This document shows, one piece after another, positions 7,066-7,940 of a DNA stretch of 7,940 bases (the first letter of the stretch is position 1; each line of letters opens with the position of its first letter). The DNA is from a bacterium (GTDB taxonomy: Bacteria; BMS3Abin14): the NCBI GenBank assembly GCA_022865845.1, contig JALHUC010000013.1:1-7940 (forward strand). Reading direction: 5' to 3'. Position numbers and translations under genes: made by a program. The notes under the pieces are model-generated. The model had not been told where the DNA came from and did no database searches. It saw only the letters and a list, made by a program, of their open reading frames with translations.

Positions 7066-7180
7066 GATGGAATGCCGATAAAGCCAAACTCGCTGTGAGG
7101 CGAGGACGGAAAGCATCGGGTCTTCTTAATACATCATTAATAAACATCTTTTGGGGAAGAAGATCGCCGGGCTGCCGAAG
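7066..7180 (+). ncRNA. Cyclic di-GMP class I (GEMM-I) riboswitch aptamer
   Basis: The conserved GEMM-I core is present in order. GCCAAAC (7083-7089) opens the first hairpin, whose stem TCGCT/GGCGA (7090-7094, 7099-7103) is capped by a GTGA (GNRA) tetraloop at 7095-7098. Then comes GGACGGAAAGC (7104-7114), matching the consensus GGACGCAAAGC. The second hairpin pairs TCTTCTT (7121-7127) with AAGAAGA (7157-7163). The hallmark 3' segment CGCCGGGCTGCCGAAG (7165-7180) follows. Against Vc2, the usual G21-C46 pair is replaced by C7084-G7109, a compensatory change. In that register position 20 is G (7083), expected for c-di-GMP rather than the A20 of cGAMP-selective relatives; position 47 is A (7110) and position 92 is C (7167). 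The closing helix P1 looks weak, and the 29-base loop of the second hairpin is long and AT-rich. Confidence 0.83.
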
Positions 7181-7211
7181 CAGACAACTGCTGAGGTACG
7201 TCCGGTTTTTT
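7166..7211 (+). terminator. Riboswitch-coupled intrinsic terminator
   Basis: GCCGGGC (7166-7172) pairs with GTCCGGT (7200-7206, with G-T wobbles), TGCC (7173-7176) with GGTA (7195-7198), and AGCAG (7179-7183) with CTGCT (7188-7192) around the loop ACAA. Six T follow (7206-7211). The 5' arm is the same sequence as the 3' end of the aptamer, so terminator and aptamer cannot both form fully. Ligand binding should disrupt termination. Confidence 0.78.
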
Positions 7212-7372
7212 GTTGTGTGTTTGAGCTCATAACACAGATCCTTTACAGTCAGGAGGTGACGGCGGGGCATCAAGGGGTAGATCAACGTCGGAAGCGTTTC
7301 CGGCAGATCGTGATCGGGGTTAAAAAACTTTGTATTCTTTAGTGTGACAATGAAACTGATGGGGAGGTCAAA
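7212..7372 (+). other. 161-base leader between the riboswitch terminator and the transporter gene
   Basis: No gene is supported. It holds a 7-bp hairpin GTCGGAA(7287-7293)/TTCCGGC(7298-7304) without a T run, and a word GTGACGGCGGGGCATCA (7256-7272) that repeats the one at 7021-7037 ahead of the aptamer. AGGAGG at 7251-7256 looks like a Shine-Dalgarno sequence but is followed by no convincing start. The true SD of the next gene is GGAGG at 7363-7367, 5 bases before its ATG. Confidence 0.4.
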
Positions 7373-7940
7373 ATGAGAAAGTATATATCGCTCACAGCGA
7401 TCGTAACGGCACTTGCAATGCTGCTGCTGTTACCAGCCTTTGCGACGCAGGCACAGGCAGCTGACAAACTCGGCTGGGTCGGTCCCGTTTACACGGAGCT
7501 GTCTTCAAGCCTGACCAAGGGTTTCAAGGCGTACTATAAGGAGACCTATGGCAAGGATGTGGACATCACCTTCGTTCGGCCGGGCGGGTGGCCGGTCGTC
7601 GTGGACAAAGTGAGAGCATGGAACGGCGAACCGGATGCTGACATTTTTCTGGGGGCTGGAGCCCCGGCCCATGAAGTGTTAAAGAAAGAGGGACTGATCG
7701 TCCCTTACAGGGCAAAGGGTTCGGAGAAGGTTCCTGCCGAATGGAACGGCATGAAGGTAAAGGATGAGGGTGATATGTGGACCTGTTTCGCGCCCTGGAT
7801 CGTTACCAACCTGTACAACGAAAAGGTTTTGAAAAGTTTGAAATTGCCGCCGCCGAAAACGTGGAACGATCTGCTCAACCCCATCTACAGGGGCAACATC
7901 GTGCACACACTGCCCTATGCCTCCGGCACAATGCATGAAG
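7373..7940 (+). CDS. ABC transporter substrate-binding protein, iron(III) type, N-terminal part (189 aa)
   Basis: The gene runs off the window, so only the first 189 residues are seen. It starts at ATG 7373 behind GGAGG (7363-7367). Residues 1-29 are a classical Sec signal peptide: MRKY, a hydrophobic core of Ala and Leu (9-22), and a cleavage site near AQA-A (29/30). There is no lipobox Cys, so the product should be free in the periplasm. The mature part resembles family 1 binding proteins of the Fe(3+)/putrescine/2-aminoethylphosphonate group: GFKAYYKETYGKDVDI (50-65), the ADIFLGAGAP strand-loop (89-98), WTCFAPWIVTNLYNE (136-150) and PKTWNDLLNPIYRGNI (161-176), the hinge segment typical of FutA/AfuA-like proteins. 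Iron-binding tyrosines would lie beyond the edge, so the ligand is not proven. Permease and ATPase genes are expected downstream. The c-di-GMP riboswitch in its leader is the likely regulator. Confidence 0.88.
   Translation, partial: MRKYISLTAIVTALAMLLLLPAFATQAQAADKLGWVGPVYTELSSSLTKGFKAYYKETYGKDVDITFVRPGGWPVVVDKVRAWNGEPDADIFLGAGAPAHEVLKKEGLIVPYRAKGSEKVPAEWNGMKVKDEGDMWTCFAPWIVTNLYNEKVLKSLKLPPPKTWNDLLNPIYRGNIVHTLPYASGTMHE

Noticed and set aside
7151..7342. A 63-codon + strand ORF across the riboswitch and its terminator
   Set aside because: It overlaps the aptamer and terminator, whose structures account for the sequence; it starts at TTG without an SD.

Overview
The window reads as chromosome of a Gram-negative, probably anaerobic bacterium. 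A Desulfobacterota/Deltaproteobacteria-type lineage fits best. The reasons are a tungsten-type aldehyde:ferredoxin oxidoreductase with its own polyferredoxin, a GEMM-I (cyclic di-GMP class I) riboswitch of the kind common in Geobacter-like bacteria, and a periplasmic binding protein with a signal peptide. This assignment is inference from gene content; there is no rRNA or other marker gene. All confident genes lie on the + strand.

Layout. (1) 28-480: a small DUF5661-like protein of unknown function. (2) 608-2035: pyruvate kinase, complete and with its catalytic residues. (3) 2036-2349: a 314-base gap ending in the leader of a small cold-shock protein gene (2350-2550), which is closed by a strong intrinsic terminator (2571-2613). 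(4) 2631-2713: an intergenic repeat built on 8-bp AGTGCACT palindromes, then a promoter-like TATAAT. (5) 2815-4978: a two-gene operon with overlapping ends, encoding a four-cluster 4Fe-4S protein and a 584-residue AOR-family enzyme. It resembles AorA/AorB, but no FAD subunit gene follows. (6) 4979-5617: 639 bases without a confident gene. They hold a bidirectional terminator, a possible short minus-strand reading frame or gene remnant, a second and longer copy of the AGTGCACT repeat, a short direct repeat and a nested inverted repeat. (7) 5618-6961: a glycerol-1-phosphate dehydrogenase-family protein starting at GTG, by eye less GC-rich than the AOR operon. (8) 6962-7372: a 411-base leader with a c-di-GMP-I aptamer whose 3' strand is also the 5' strand of an intrinsic terminator. 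(9) 7373-end: the N-terminal 189 residues of an iron-type ABC transporter substrate-binding protein, cut by the window edge.

How the parts work together. Pyruvate kinase serves central carbon metabolism. The AOR pair would oxidise aldehydes to acids, or run in reverse, passing electrons through the Fe-S protein to an acceptor not encoded here. The dehydrogenase suggests G1P-based lipid or phospho-glycan chemistry in a bacterium. The most informative element is the riboswitch: its geometry predicts that ligand binding blocks termination (an ON switch), placing a binding-protein-dependent transporter under second-messenger control. The repeat-rich spacers around the AOR operon are the least explained part of the window.
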